From Nemertoderma westbladi (lineage: Eukaryota > Xenacoelomorpha > Nemertodermatida > Nemertodermatidae), in the NCBI GenBank assembly GCA_032718475.1, contig JAUCBJ010005568.1:1-31322 (forward strand): 31,322 bases of DNA. Reading direction: 5' to 3'. The position numbers and the translations under genes are program-made. Of this stretch, positions 9,484-19,672 are shown piece by piece (position 1 is the first letter of the stretch; each line of letters starts with the position of its first letter). The notes beneath the pieces are model-generated. The model did no database searches, was not told the origin of the DNA, and was given only the letters and a program-made list of their open reading frames with translations.

Positions 9484-9660
9484 CAATCGGCATGTTGCAA
9501 TGCAGCATGCATTAAAGAATGATATGCCGACATATCGACAAAATTACCCCGCCACAACTGCCCATCCCAGAAGAGCTTCGCCCTTCGCGAGAATTGGTGC
9601 ATCTTCAACGCCGAGGTATTAAAGAGGCATCTCGAGAACGTCATTGACTGCTATCATTAC
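9484..9660 (-). mobile_element. RTE-like LINE 3' fragment (copy C)
   Basis: On the minus strand a short segment reads like FSRRAKLFWDGQLWRGNFVD, then MSAYHSLMHAALQHADCG. It aligns with the terminal pol block of copies A and D (GDGELWRCNFVDKPAEHSL) and their shared 3' end with TGCAGCATGC. It is a severely 5'-truncated relic. Confidence 0.6.
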
Positions 9661-10984
9661 TTACTTTCTGGCCCATGAGAAGTAGGCCTACCAGACGTTC
9701 TGCACACAGTATTTTAGTGTACTGTGCAGTTTACCCCCACGTGAAGAATACTACTGTAGGACTTCACAAAAATCCCAGGTTAAAGAAGGGCTGAATCTAA
9801 CCAAAACTTTACGAATTATGTAGTATCTATACAGGTACTGTAGGCCTAATACGATAGAAATAAGCGCCATATGAAACACTTAGGAGAAATGGGTGGATCT
9901 AATGGAGAAACATAATGGCTGCTGTACAACGATGCAGCACCCAATGGCTATGTGTGACGAAGCCAAAAATTATATTTTGGGGGTGGGGGGGATAAAAGAG
10001 GGCAATTCTTTAATTATTTTATAAATAGCATGATGTAAATAAAATAGATCTAGAATTATAAGTATTTAAACAGATTAATTTAATCAAATGCAACAAACTA
10101 ACTGACTAATTTAAATGTTGTTCAAACATTTAAATCATTTCGCAAGGGGGTGGTGTCAGGAAACTTAAGAAAGACAAGATTGCTTTACTCAAATCTTTTC
10201 TAGGGGCCAAGGCCGGGTATAACTTTTCGCCGTATCCGTATCCGTTATCCTCGGCGGGTTATACCCGCCTAGGCCTACGTCATAACAGTTAAACTTGTTG
10301 AAACTGAAAGAGAAAAGGGAAGAAATGTTTTTCAAATGAAATGAAAGGAAACAAATTAAATTTTTGAATAAAAGTTTTACTTTTTTTCCATGTAATAATA
10401 ATTATTTATTAGGCCTGATTGGGAAAAGCAGTATAACGTTTTTTCACTATTCTCCAGGAATTTTATTTACCGAGCGTCTTCGGCGAGGTTAATAAAGGGT
10501 TGAGAGATTATTGAAAAAAAATTGTTCTACGTTTTTTTGTGCTCTTCTACTCCTGATGCTGCCTTACTCAACGTTAAAATAATTTAGTGTTCTCGAATAT
10601 TTATTACGTAACTAGAGAGCCGCTTAACTACATAAATCAATATTGGATATTGAGTTCCGTTTTGGAGTTCGCCTTGCAGTCACTAAAGTTGCAATAACTT
10701 TTTAGTGCGTGCATGGATTTTGCTCAAATTACGTGCAAACCTATTCTACGTCGATGCTCTTTCAATACATTTATTTAATAAAATGTAAGAAATTCCACTA
10801 AAAATATTTTATTTGACTTTTTTCGCAGGGAAAAAAGTACAATCAATGCAATCCTATTTATTACCTGTACTTTTTTCCCTAGGGAAAAAAGTAGACATTT
10901 AGTATTTCTCTCGACTTTGAGGTATATTCGAGCGAAACAGTAACAATTCAAGAATAAAACTTATTAATCTAATTCGAATTTCAA
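9661..10984. other. Gene-free stretch with fragmented repeats
   Basis: No coding segment is recognised. A CCGTATCCGTATCCGTTATCC patch at about 10229-10250 is framed by GGGTATAACTTTTCGCC and GGCGGGTTATACCC, which suggests the end of a decayed DNA transposon. A perfect 26-bp palindrome lies at 10868-10893, with a third half-copy at 10828. Confidence 0.35.
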
Positions 10985-11102
10985 CAACATACTGCGGTAA
11001 GCCCCGGATTGGCTCCGGATTAATTTGCCCGAGCCGGAACCAGAGCCGGAGCCAGAAAATTGGCCCAGAGCTCCGGAGTCGGAGCTCTGTTACATCCCTA
11101 AT
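10985..11102. mobile_element. hAT-like relic end with CCGGAGC repeats
   Basis: The sequence is built from GGCTCCGGA, GAGCCGGAAC, GAGCCGGAGC and GAGCTCCGGAGTCGGAGCTC motifs and ends in ACATCCCTA, the reverse complement of a TAGGGATGT-type terminus. Non-autonomous hAT elements of many animals have this CTCCGG-rich subterminal composition. A related patch lies at 15930-16000. The superfamily is a guess from composition; no transposase is present. Confidence 0.4.
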
Positions 11103-13201
11103 CTACACAACAGTGGTAATAATATTCGGTTCTTCCTTACAACACACAAAGAATAAAAAGTAGACTAAAAATTCACGTCTATTAATTACCAAGTCTCTTT
11201 GTTTTCATTGGATAATTTAGATATTTCACAATAGTAAGCTACCATCTACCGGTGAAGTTGTATGAGTTAAACAAAGCTGATAATTTATAATTGTTTCTTA
11301 AAAACAACAAGCAAATTATTGACAATTAGTCCACACCCCCCTTGTCAACGTGTTAGAACATGAAATTTCCTTGCGCTCTCGTTATCAAAGACAATTCTGG
11401 AAATTGAGAATCGATAAAAACCCTACCTATTTCCTTGTAAAGAATTTTTGAACCCATTTCCTTATAGGGGCTGCTACCAGAGTAGACACTGACAGGTCCA
11501 ACAGTGCATTGAACTGCACCACTACAACTACAGTACTAGTCCCATAGTATTCTGAATTACGAATTTGAATTTCGTATTTTAATATATTTTGATGAATTTG
11601 ATATATATTTTTTGATATTATTCATCAATGTCATTATATTATTATTATGACTTAATTGTTATTATTATCATGAATTAAACATAACACATTGTTGTTCGCG
11701 CAACATTATGACTTGAAGAATACAGTATGTGGTAACATATAACACTACTGTGGAGGTAGTAGGGTACATTTCTGTTGATATCGTATTTATGCGATTGTGC
11801 ACACTGTACTACTATACCTCACCGTTTGAAATATGTACTAATGATAACCGTTGTATATGCGTAGCCACGGGTAGCACCTGTGCGTAGTTATGCATAGCAC
11901 CTACGCGTAGTTATTGGTAAAAGTCTGAAACTGATGATATATGACCCAATGTGTTGAACTACGCGTAGCGTGAGCAATTCATGCTGAGCTGAATTGTGGT
12001 GCATACGACTGTACGATTACGAATTGAACGAGTGCCTTCGAATCGAACTGCTCATCTATGCTCCCAGCGCCAGCACAGACCTGCAGACTCACACCGGTAT
12101 GGTACCGCGGTACCGTTACTGACTGACTTCTGCCTTCCAGCCTCCAGTCTTTGCTCTACGCCAGTCAGTCAGTCTGCCAGTGGACCGGCATTCAGTCTGC
12201 CAGTACTGTAGCCTATAAGTTAGGCCTAGGTGCTAGGTCTGCAGGTTTGAAAAAAACTTAATTTTAACACTTGAATGTCAGACAGTGGACTGGACAGTCC
12301 TTTGGCAGTTTCAGTTTGGTGCCAACGAAGAAATTAACGTACCGGTACGATAATTCAAGAGACAGACAGACAGAGAGACATACTGCAGTACAGCTGACAG
12401 TGTGACAGTGGAGAGAGCAAGACAGGTTAGTCATAGCCACATAGTCAGTTACCGGGGTACCAGTCAGCCAGTATCAGTCGGGGAGAAGTTCTATTTTCAA
12501 CTGAGTCTGTGAGTTGAAATTTCAACTTTATTTTTTTCAAATTCAACTTTTCAGACTTTTTACTAGGCACTTAGGCCTAAAATTCAACTTTTGGAGAAGG
12601 GTTTAAAATTCAACTTTTTTTTAAAGTTCAACTTTTGGAGTAGGTTTGGAAATACTGAAATATGGAATTGGAATCCATTACCGGTACTGCCAGCATGTAC
12701 GCGTACCGTACTGCCGTATGCCGTACGGGTACGACCGTCACTGACCGTACCTTTTCAGCTTGTAGTGTTGTAGGGTACTGCAGTACTGCGGTAGGCCTAC
12801 CGACAGACCGGGTACCATTATTCTATTTTGTAAAAAGCGTGTGGTGTTGGCTGGTTGGTGGTTGGCGAAAGCTGTTACTACTGTACTACTACTACAGTCT
12901 GACAGTACTAACCAGCAACCAATCTCTTTCAGCCAGTCAGCTCTGGAATTAGCACCAATCGGATCGTAACTTCCGACGCTTTGTGCCAGCACGGCAGTGC
13001 AGCAGTGGGCTGGGCGACGCCCGACGCGTACCGGTACGCCAAGCTAAGAAAAGCTTTGAAAGATCAGTTGCAGAAAAGTGCAAAGCCAACTGACTGACCA
13101 ATCCCTAGGCATTTTTGTCCTACAGTCCTATGTTAACTCCAAACCCAAGTCAAAGACGTGTATAGCTGTATAGTATAGGTCCCCTAAAGGCAGAAAGGTG
13201 A
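11103..13201. other. Gene-free stretch with low-complexity motif clusters
   Basis: No coding resemblance is seen. Notable content: clustered CTACGCGTAG and GCGTAGC motifs at 11858-11970; CAGTCAGTCAGTCTGCCAGT at about 12162-12200; GACAGACAGACAGAGAGACA near 12360-12380; a block at 12500-12650 with at least six TTCAACTTT repeats; and ACCGGTAC/TACTGCAGTACTGC motifs at 12670-13040. The short ORFs here follow these biased repeats. Confidence 0.35.
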
Positions 13202-13559
13202 AAGGCCTGTTTACACGTGGCAACTTTTAGAGCAACTTTCTCGGAAACTAGCAACTTTTTTTGGAGCAACTTAATTCAATGGTTGTTTACACATGGCAAC
13301 TTTACCAGCAACTTTACCAGCAACTTGGCCGGCAACTTTTAGAGCAACTTGGCTAGTTTGACTGTAAAATAGTGGGTTTTTGATAGTTTAATTTGATTAT
13401 TCGTCAACGCAAATTCCTTCAAGTTGCCGTAAAAGCTGCTCAACTTTTACAGCAACTTTTATTAGCGTGTTTACACGGAGCAACTTGATGGGCAACCTGG
13501 GTTGCTCTACAAGTTTCCGAGAAAGTTGCTCTAAAAGTTGCCACGTGTAAACAGGCCTT
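13202..13559. mobile_element. MITE-like element with 48-bp perfect terminal inverted repeats
   Basis: Bases 13202-13249 (starting AAGGCCTGTTTACACGTGGC) and 13512-13559 are perfect reverse complements over 48 bp. The 262-bp interior is non-coding and packed with the motif GCAACTTT or its complement AAAGTTGC, including the subterminal repeats ACCAGCAACTTTACCAGCAA. Size, perfect inverted ends and lack of coding capacity fit a MITE. No clear target duplication is visible at either edge, so the superfamily is unassigned. Perfect arms imply recent insertion or gene conversion. Confidence 0.8.
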
Positions 13560-13599
13560 AAGAAGCAGTTCGAATGAAACCATAAGTTCTCCCTCTGGG

Positions 13600-15285
13600 A
13601 TGTCTGAGTTACTGAGTGAGACTTATGCAACTGTTTTCTCTATAAACACTGCCACTAGCTGACTAGTGACAGTGAACTCCCTGATTTCGTACCAGACGAC
13701 AACTCTGCAATTGGACCTATCGAATCTGTAGATTTGCCTCTCGTGCTCTCGACCAAATACTCTGAGCTCCCTGATGGTCTTCACAGTCGTGTACTGAAAG
13801 AACTAGCAAACGTTATTGCATACGGTACCATTGTAAACTTATTTTAGAATCATCTTTCGAGTCAGGTGAAATCCACTTGATTGGCTAGAGGCAATTTTTT
13901 CACTAGTTCTCAAAAAAACAACCGAAGTGCTTACCAGAGGAACTATCGTCCGGTGTCATCACTGTATGTATGTATGTGTCACACTTTGAAGGTCACCAAT
14001 AGTTTACGGATGCCCAATATGGTGGTAGAGCACATATATCAACAGTAACCCAATTGTTAGAGGTATTTGAAGATCTTTCTGCTATATTGATAATACAGAA
14101 GTTTAAGGTGCGGATGTCATTTACATTGATCTTTGATGGGCATTCATTATTCGACACTGTATCACAATCACACACACTCCCTAATGCACAAACTGCATAG
14201 TTGTGGTGTAAGAGATAAATAAACTCGCGACATGGATAAATAATTTATTGACCAATAGCTGAATAGAACTGTTCGTCTGTTCGAACTGTTCGTGAGTCCG
14301 TGTTGGAGATATTCAAAGTGAGCCAGTAGTTTATCTAGTGGGGTCCCACAAGGAACAGTTACTGCGGCGATCCTCTTTCTCGCATTTGTCAACGATGTTC
14401 CTGGTATTGTATCTTCCCTGTGTACAGCTGTACAGTACAGTTACAGTGTAAGATCTTTGTTGATGACACTAAGATGTATAGTATAGACCCATTCATAATA
14501 TCGATGATGGTGAGTCCTTGCAAGTTGACTTAGGTTTAATTCTAGCCTGGTCCAATCGTTGGAACCTCCAATTCATCAGCACAAAGTGTAAGGTAATGCA
14601 CCTGGGGTATAGGAACACATTATCTACATATTTTATTATATTCTAGACCAGGGAATCACTTTCACCTCCGATGTTTCCGTTGCCATTTTCAACTCACTGT
14701 TCCCAGACAGCAGCCCGTGCTATGCGTGCAGTTCACCTTATCCGACGAACTTTCACCTACTTGCAGGCTTGGAACCCTCCATGTTCACCATACTGTATAA
14801 GTCGCTTGTCCACCCTCTCCTAGACTATGGTACTTTGGTTTGCCAAACCACTGGTTTGGTCTCTCTTTCTTCAGCGCGACATTGATATTATCGAGCAAGT
14901 TCAACACAGAGCTACTAGACTCATCCAATCCCTACGAGATCTACCCTATGAGAGTATGAGGACCGGTTGAAGTCGCTTAAGTTTCCCACACATGGTAGAA
15001 TTCGCGTAGACTTGATATCGACATACAAATTTCTTCATGGGATCAACAATATAGATCGCAGTAACTTCTTTCAGTTTAGGAGTAAACTACATAATTATAT
15101 AACATGTGGCTCATCACTCGCCCTGTACAAACAATCGGGCTGTAGATCATTACATATGTGTAATAGTATTAACTTTGCAGATCGCGTCGTGAATACATGG
15201 AACCTCCTATCACTATCAGAGTCAGTGGTGAATGCGTGGGACATAAACGGTAACCCTTGTCTGAATATGTTTAAAACTATATAAT
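13600..15285 (+). pseudogene. CR1/Jockey-like LINE pol relic (reverse transcriptase and C-terminus)
   Basis: Across three frames the plus strand reads successive parts of a non-LTR reverse transcriptase. About 13765-13815 encodes PDGLHSRVLKELANVIAYG. About 13915-13965 encodes a YQRNYRPVSS-like block. About 14115-14155 encodes ADVIYIDL..AF..., the RT motif A region. 14335-14400 encodes SGVPQGTVTAAILFLAFVND. 14515-14610 encodes LQVDLGLILAWSNRWNLQF, then ISTKCKVMHLGYRN. 14955-15284 encodes the end, with the pattern DRLKSLKFPTHGRIRVDLIS...RVVNTWNLLS. The YxDD region is recognisable but corrupted. Many stops and frameshifts show the copy is dead. No endonuclease domain was found, so it is 5'-truncated. 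It starts just after the MITE at 13559. The outer limits are approximate. Confidence 0.8.
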
Positions 15286-16345
15286 ATAAAATATTTATTT
15301 TTAATTACTTTACCTGTCCTGTATAAATATGTGTTTCATCTGTTTTTAGCGTGTACAATCTTAATTGATTTTCTAATTGACTTTTAAAATGTGTTTTATT
15401 TGCTTTTGTACTACTGTAGACCTATATAATATATGTACAGTAGGACATAGTGTACTTTGCCAGGTCTGTTTCTGTTTTGTTTACAATATATAGCCTACAA
15501 TTGAATTTTTATTGTTCTGGCGACATTGATAACATAACAATCACATTATTCCTATTTAACACGAGTCAATGCAGCAATGACAGAATGGCAGAATTATACA
15601 TTTATATAGGAAGGGATCTAGGGGTCTTTACCTCGAATGATAAGTTTATTTTACCGAAAATAACTTATCTTTTATTGGCGCAATTGTAGGACTAATCCCA
15701 TCACATGCGTACTTTATACTTACTTGCATAATAACAAACACCTCGAAAAATACAGCTTGCCAACACATTGTTACTATCAATAATCAAAAAGAATGGCAGA
15801 ATGGAATACCCCTACCGGTAGGCTATTGCCAGATTGGTAACTTGTAAAATTTCAGCTTCAGGTTACAGGTACCGGTACCTTTATTCCAAATCTTGTTTTT
15901 ACACTAAGTCCCAAGTCATCCAAGTTAATGTAGAATGTAGGGCTCGATCAGAGTTGGGATTTGGCCGGAGTCTGGAGAATTTGGCCGGAGCCGGAGTTTT
16001 TCAAAAATTTAATTATTTATTTGAAAAAAGAAAGTACTTTGGTTGCCAATTGCTCTTAGGCCTAATTAATTTCACAATTTACAGATTTACAAGTTACCAA
16101 TATTCCATTCTCATTGATTATGTGTTAAATAGGAATAACGTGATTGGTTGCTGCTTAGTAGCAGCTCATTTCAACCACATCACTTGTTTTATACAAATTG
16201 GAATAAAATTAACTGGAAAAGCCTCGATCTAAGCACTAGTGCCATTTTGTCAGGCAGGGGGCAGGGACATGTTCAAATACCTCCCTAAGTGCCCATATGC
16301 CTAGGCTGTCTTCTTCCTCCCTTATCTTATCTAGGACATTAATAA
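15286..16345. other. AT-rich DNA with a second hAT-like patch
   Basis: The start is probably the 3' UTR of the LINE relic. At about 15930-16000 lies GGCTCGATCAGAGTTGGGAT followed by GGCCGGAGTCTGGAGAATTTG and GGCCGGAGCCGGAG, similar in composition to the hAT-like relic at 10985-11102. The 132-codon ORF over this patch has no domain. Confidence 0.35.
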
Positions 16346-16950
16346 TTGTGGGGCGAGCCACATAAGTCCAGATGAGCCTTAGCGCAGGGGTATAATTAGT
16401 GGAGCCGTCTGTCGTTGTCGTTGTCGTAATACGTAAGGGAAAGGCATGGGCAGCCTTGAATGGGCTTTCCAGGATTTTGAAGTCACCGAGAATTAATCGG
16501 AAACTTAAGGTCCGATTATTTAGAGCAGCCGTAATTCCAGTACTCCTCTATGGGAGTCCATGCTGGGCTCTAACTTCTGAGGACACCAAATCTCTGGATG
16601 GCACATTCACAAGAATGCTATGCCGGGTTCATTGTTTTAAGTACAATGCACACATCTCCAACCAGACACTATATAACATTGGAGGTGTCTCATTCGTAAA
16701 GGACACTGGCTGACTGGCCTTGAAGATGCGGATGATCTAGCAAATGTCATGGGTGATGGGGAGTTGTGGCGGTGCAATTTTGTCGATAAGCCGGCAGAGC
16801 ATTCTTTAAAATGCAGCTGCAATGCAGCATGCCGATCCTAGTAGTAGTAGTAGTAGTCGTTGTCGGAAATGTTTGAACGCTAATAAGTCGATCAAACATG
16901 GATGAAATTTAACCAAACTTGGTACACATATAGTCTATAAAAAGTTTAGA
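16346..16950 (+). repeat. Unclassified interspersed repeat, left copy, interrupted by a LINE
   Basis: Bases 16346-16393 (GTGGGGCGAGCCACATAAG onward) and about 16870-16950 (TTTGAACGCTAATAAGTCGA onward, including ACCAAACTTGGTACACATAT) match in the same order the reverse complement of 19480-19668. In the right copy these two blocks are only about 34 bp apart. Here the gap is filled by LINE copy D, so the LINE appears to have inserted into this repeat. Confidence 0.6.
16395..16868 (+). mobile_element. RTE-like LINE fragment (copy D), pol C-terminus with deletion
   Basis: 16399-16713 is open and reads GKAWAALNGLSRILKSPRIN, then RKLKVRLFRAAVIPVLLYGS, then PCWALTSEDTKSLDGTFTRM. This is the segment after the catalytic RT core in RTE-type pol. 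The frame then jumps to the terminal block LEDADDLANVMGDGELWRCN, because about 150 bp present in copy A (the EDQP block) are deleted here. The copy ends TGCAGCATGCCGATCC followed by (TAG)n, a short microsatellite 3' tail typical of RTE elements. It lies inside another repeat (see 16346-16950). Confidence 0.8.
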
Positions 16951-17978
16951 AATTGTACAGTGAGACAGACTTCTGCTGTTCATCTGTCTGCCGTTGACGG
17001 AAACATAAAAGTAGCTGTAATTATAGAACCAACAATCAGAATCATCCGAAATGTGGTAGTAGTAACCTACAGGAATTGCTGATAAAGATATTCTTCTCAC
17101 AGACACACTTTTACAGTTCCTCTGTCTGCCGCTAGGGGGTGAATGAGTAGGTCCAATAATTGTACATATACGCAAAGGCGCATCTGAACTTACGTGCTAC
17201 GCGAAGTCCCCACGAACGTGCATTGTATGTTTTATTGCGATAAAATTAATATTATTGCAATGAACTTAATACTATTGCAATAAAATTAATATTACTGAAA
17301 TAAAATTAATATTATTTATTGCAATAAAATTAATATTATTGCAATAGGCTTATTATTGCAATACAATTAATAGTCCTATTATTGCCATAAAATTAATATT
17401 ATTGCTAAAAAAAAAATAATAATATTGAGTTAAATTTTTATTATTGGGAAAAGGTAATTTTATTGCATAAAAATTAAGTTTATGTTGTAAGCTGCTCTCA
17501 GAAACACCATACATTGTATATATACCTATATGATAGAACCTTTTGAAAAAGTTTTATTGTTGTGTTTTTCAATTAAGCACAATGTGTAAGACTATAATAA
17601 TCTCTATTAGTGTATTGTATATATATCTTATCATACCATTGGCTGGATGTGTAGGAAATTTTATTGGTTCAAATTTTATATACATCAGTCACTCGGATTT
17701 GGGGCAGTTAATACAAGGCAGTTACACAGTAGGCTCTCCTGCGGTGGCTGAACAAATTCTGTACTTTATTCTACTAACGCCTCAGGATATCAGTGCAGTC
17801 CTAGGACAGTTTTCCATGGCTCCAGTGCCCTATGTTGACCATATGTAGGCGGGAAATTTGAATTTATAGGAACTGTATATCAAATGTTTGATGTAGGTTA
17901 ATAAGTAGGTACCGGTCTGCCGGTACCTGCTATTGTACTTGTAGTAGTAACTGCTATGTACAACCTCGCTGTATAATC
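16951..17978. other. AT-rich DNA with a degenerate ATTGCAATAAAATTAAT repeat
   Basis: From about 17228 to 17405 a motif close to ATTGCAATAAAATTAATATT recurs at least six times at roughly 20-35 bp spacing, with the inverted parts TATTGCAATA and ATTAATATTA. It is non-coding. The 101-codon ORF at 17543-17848 has hydrophobic stretches but no recognisable family and sits in AT-rich DNA; I do not support it as a gene. CCGGTCTGCCGGTACC lies shortly before the piggyBac ORF. Confidence 0.35.
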
Positions 17979-18708
17979 ATGGATAAGAGTTACCCTAAAC
18001 GTCAGATACGTCCACTGAAGATATCTGGAGGGAATAATTCCGGACTTTTAAACAGCAATAATACCGGTACCGGTAGCGACGGTTGGAAGGAGATCAAAGT
18101 CAACGAGGATGAAGTCGACGGCGTTAATTATACGTTTAGAGGAGGAAATCTACCGCTGAGTGGATGGAATGGAATCGATACATACGATGTAGACATGGGT
18201 GGTTATGTGGACCTATATATAACAGATTCTTTAGTTGACCTGCTTTGTAAATGTACGAATGATAAAATAAAGGCGACGGAAAGTAAACCCGATGATCCAC
18301 AGCCAAGCACAAGTGGAGGGTCTGATGTTCGAAAGATCAAAGATGTTACACAACTAGAAATGAAAGCCTTTCTTGGTTTGACTATTCTAATAGCATGTGC
18401 AAGGAAGAATAAAATTCGTGATTACTGGAGGGTTTGCATCACCAATTGCCACCCCGTATTTTTATTCGGTCATGAGTCGAGATAGGTATCTACAGATATT
18501 AAAATTTCTCACGTTTTCTGACCCAAATAAGGTATATAAGCATGATCGATCCACACGTCTCCATGACTTTTTGGAATTACTACATGACATTCTGAAAATC
18601 TATATACCAGAAGTGGAGCTTTCATTGGATGAATCATTATTATTATTCAAAGGACGATTGGGATTCAAACAGTTTATTCGCACTAAACGTTCATATATAT
18701 ATAAATAA
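17979..18708 (+). pseudogene. piggyBac-type transposase, N-terminal part, frameshifted and truncated
   Basis: The plus strand starts MDKSYPKRQIRPLKISGG and continues to EMKAFLGLTILIACARKNKI followed by RDYW, the typical N-terminal block of the piggyBac (DDE_Tnp_1_7) domain. A single-base frameshift near 18430-18440 moves the frame. The second frame then reads MSRDRYLQILKFLTFSD, and VELSLDESLLLFKGRLGFKQ before FIRTKRS, containing the first catalytic Asp (in LSLDES, about 18627-18629). Homology stops at 18708, where an AT-rich fold-back block begins; the remaining catalytic Asp residues and the C-terminal Cys-rich domain are absent. The acidic region and the ST-rich linker before the domain are also typical. 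The copy cannot make active transposase. Confidence 0.85.
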
Positions 18709-18930
18709 TATATATATATATATATCGGTTATATTGTATATCGTGTATCTGTATGTATATACTGTATATTGTGTATCGGTTATGTTATATTTATCTTGTA
18801 ATATACATTATACATACAGATACACGATATACAATATAACCGATATATATATATATATTGGTTATATTGTATATCGTGTATCTGTATGTATATATATTGT
18901 GTATCTGTTATGTTATATTTATCTTGTCAA
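18709..18930. repeat. AT-rich fold-back block ending the piggyBac ORF
   Basis: About 18713-18760 (TATCGGTTATATTGTATATC, then GTGTATCTGTATGTATA) is followed by its near-perfect reverse complement at about 18809-18857. A third, direct copy follows at about 18857-18930. The order is forward, inverted, forward. The arms could form a hairpin stem of about 45 bp. The block replaces the rest of the transposase reading frame. Confidence 0.8.
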
Positions 18931-18979
18931 ATATCGAGAACTGTATGACATACTAAATATGTCAATTATATGCACTGTC

Positions 18980-19024
18980 ATGACATACCAGGTATGCCAT
19001 GTCTTAACATACCTGGTATGTCAT
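18980..19024. repeat. Hairpin with 15-bp perfect arms
   Basis: ATGACATACCAGGTA at 18980-18994 is the exact reverse complement of TACCTGGTATGTCAT at 19010-19024, with a 15-base loop. Each arm also spans a smaller CATACCAGGTATG-type palindrome. Confidence 0.7.
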
Positions 19025-19479
19025 TACGCAATCACAGAATGCCCTATGACGTTTTTTTGGGTCTCCCACATCTCTAGATGCATGAAGCCGAAATACTGAA
19101 GCAATTTAAAGAGGGTTGTAAGCATTTCAAATCGGCTCAAACTTCCCAGTGCTTTCGCAGGACACTTTTATTCTGCTACAGGACGGAAAGGGTTAATCCT
19201 ATGAGAAGGCTGAAACGACACCCCAATTGGGTTTTTGCCCCCCGTCCACTCCCAGTGTAACATTCTATCTGATTAGCCTACAGCAACAACTACTCCTGCC
19301 GCTAGCAGCTCCATACCAGTTTAGTGCGTAGATAATATGTTGACCAATAATATGTTGACCAATATCTTACTTCAAATAATTAATTTCCTTTAAAAGACAG
19401 AAGCTTGAAAATGCTGTTTTTACCGCAATTAATTAATTAACTAATTAACTTCTTTTATCTTAGCTTATCGAAAGCCACA
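19025..19479. other. Intergenic DNA, nothing recognised
   Basis: A 60-codon ORF at 19078-19260 has no recognisable family and could be a remnant of an inserted element. Two nearly adjacent AATATGTTGACCAAT copies lie at about 19336-19363, and AATTAATTAATTAACTAATTAACTT lies near 19427. Confidence 0.3.
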
Positions 19480-19672
19480 CGTAAATTGTACTTAGAAAAT
19501 TTCTAAACTTTTGCCAAACAACATATGTACCAAGTTTGGTTACATTTCATCGGGGATTGCTCGAGTCATTAACGTTCAAAATTGGAGACAACAGTACGAC
19601 AGGTTGATTAATGGTACCCCTAGCGCCCTAGGCTAAGGCTCACCTTACTTCGTGGCTCGCCCCACAGTCTGG
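19480..19672 (-). repeat. Unclassified interspersed repeat, right copy (inverted)
   Basis: On the minus strand this reads TGTGGGGCGAGCCACGAAGT, GGTGAGCCTTAGCCTAGGGC, a short spacer, then TTTGAACGTTAATGACTCGA and ACCAAACTTGGTACATATG. It is the same series as at 16346-16950, without the LINE. The two copies stand in opposite orientation about 3 kb apart and flank the piggyBac relic. Confidence 0.65.

Noticed and set aside
11996-12211. tRNA gene suggested by a GTTCGATTC box-B-like motif on the minus strand near 12040
   Set aside because: The surrounding bases do not form a T-arm, acceptor stem or A box, so no cloverleaf can be drawn.
15834-16232. 132-codon ORF
   Set aside because: It overlaps hAT-like repeat sequence and AT-rich DNA and has no domain or conserved pattern.
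17543-17848. 101-codon ORF with hydrophobic stretches, a possible small membrane protein
   Set aside because: No family resemblance; the hydrophobicity follows from T-rich DNA; no splice or promoter context.
18629-19099. 156-codon Tyr/Ile-rich ORF
   Set aside because: It is a translation of the AT-rich fold-back block in a frame other than that of the piggyBac transposase.
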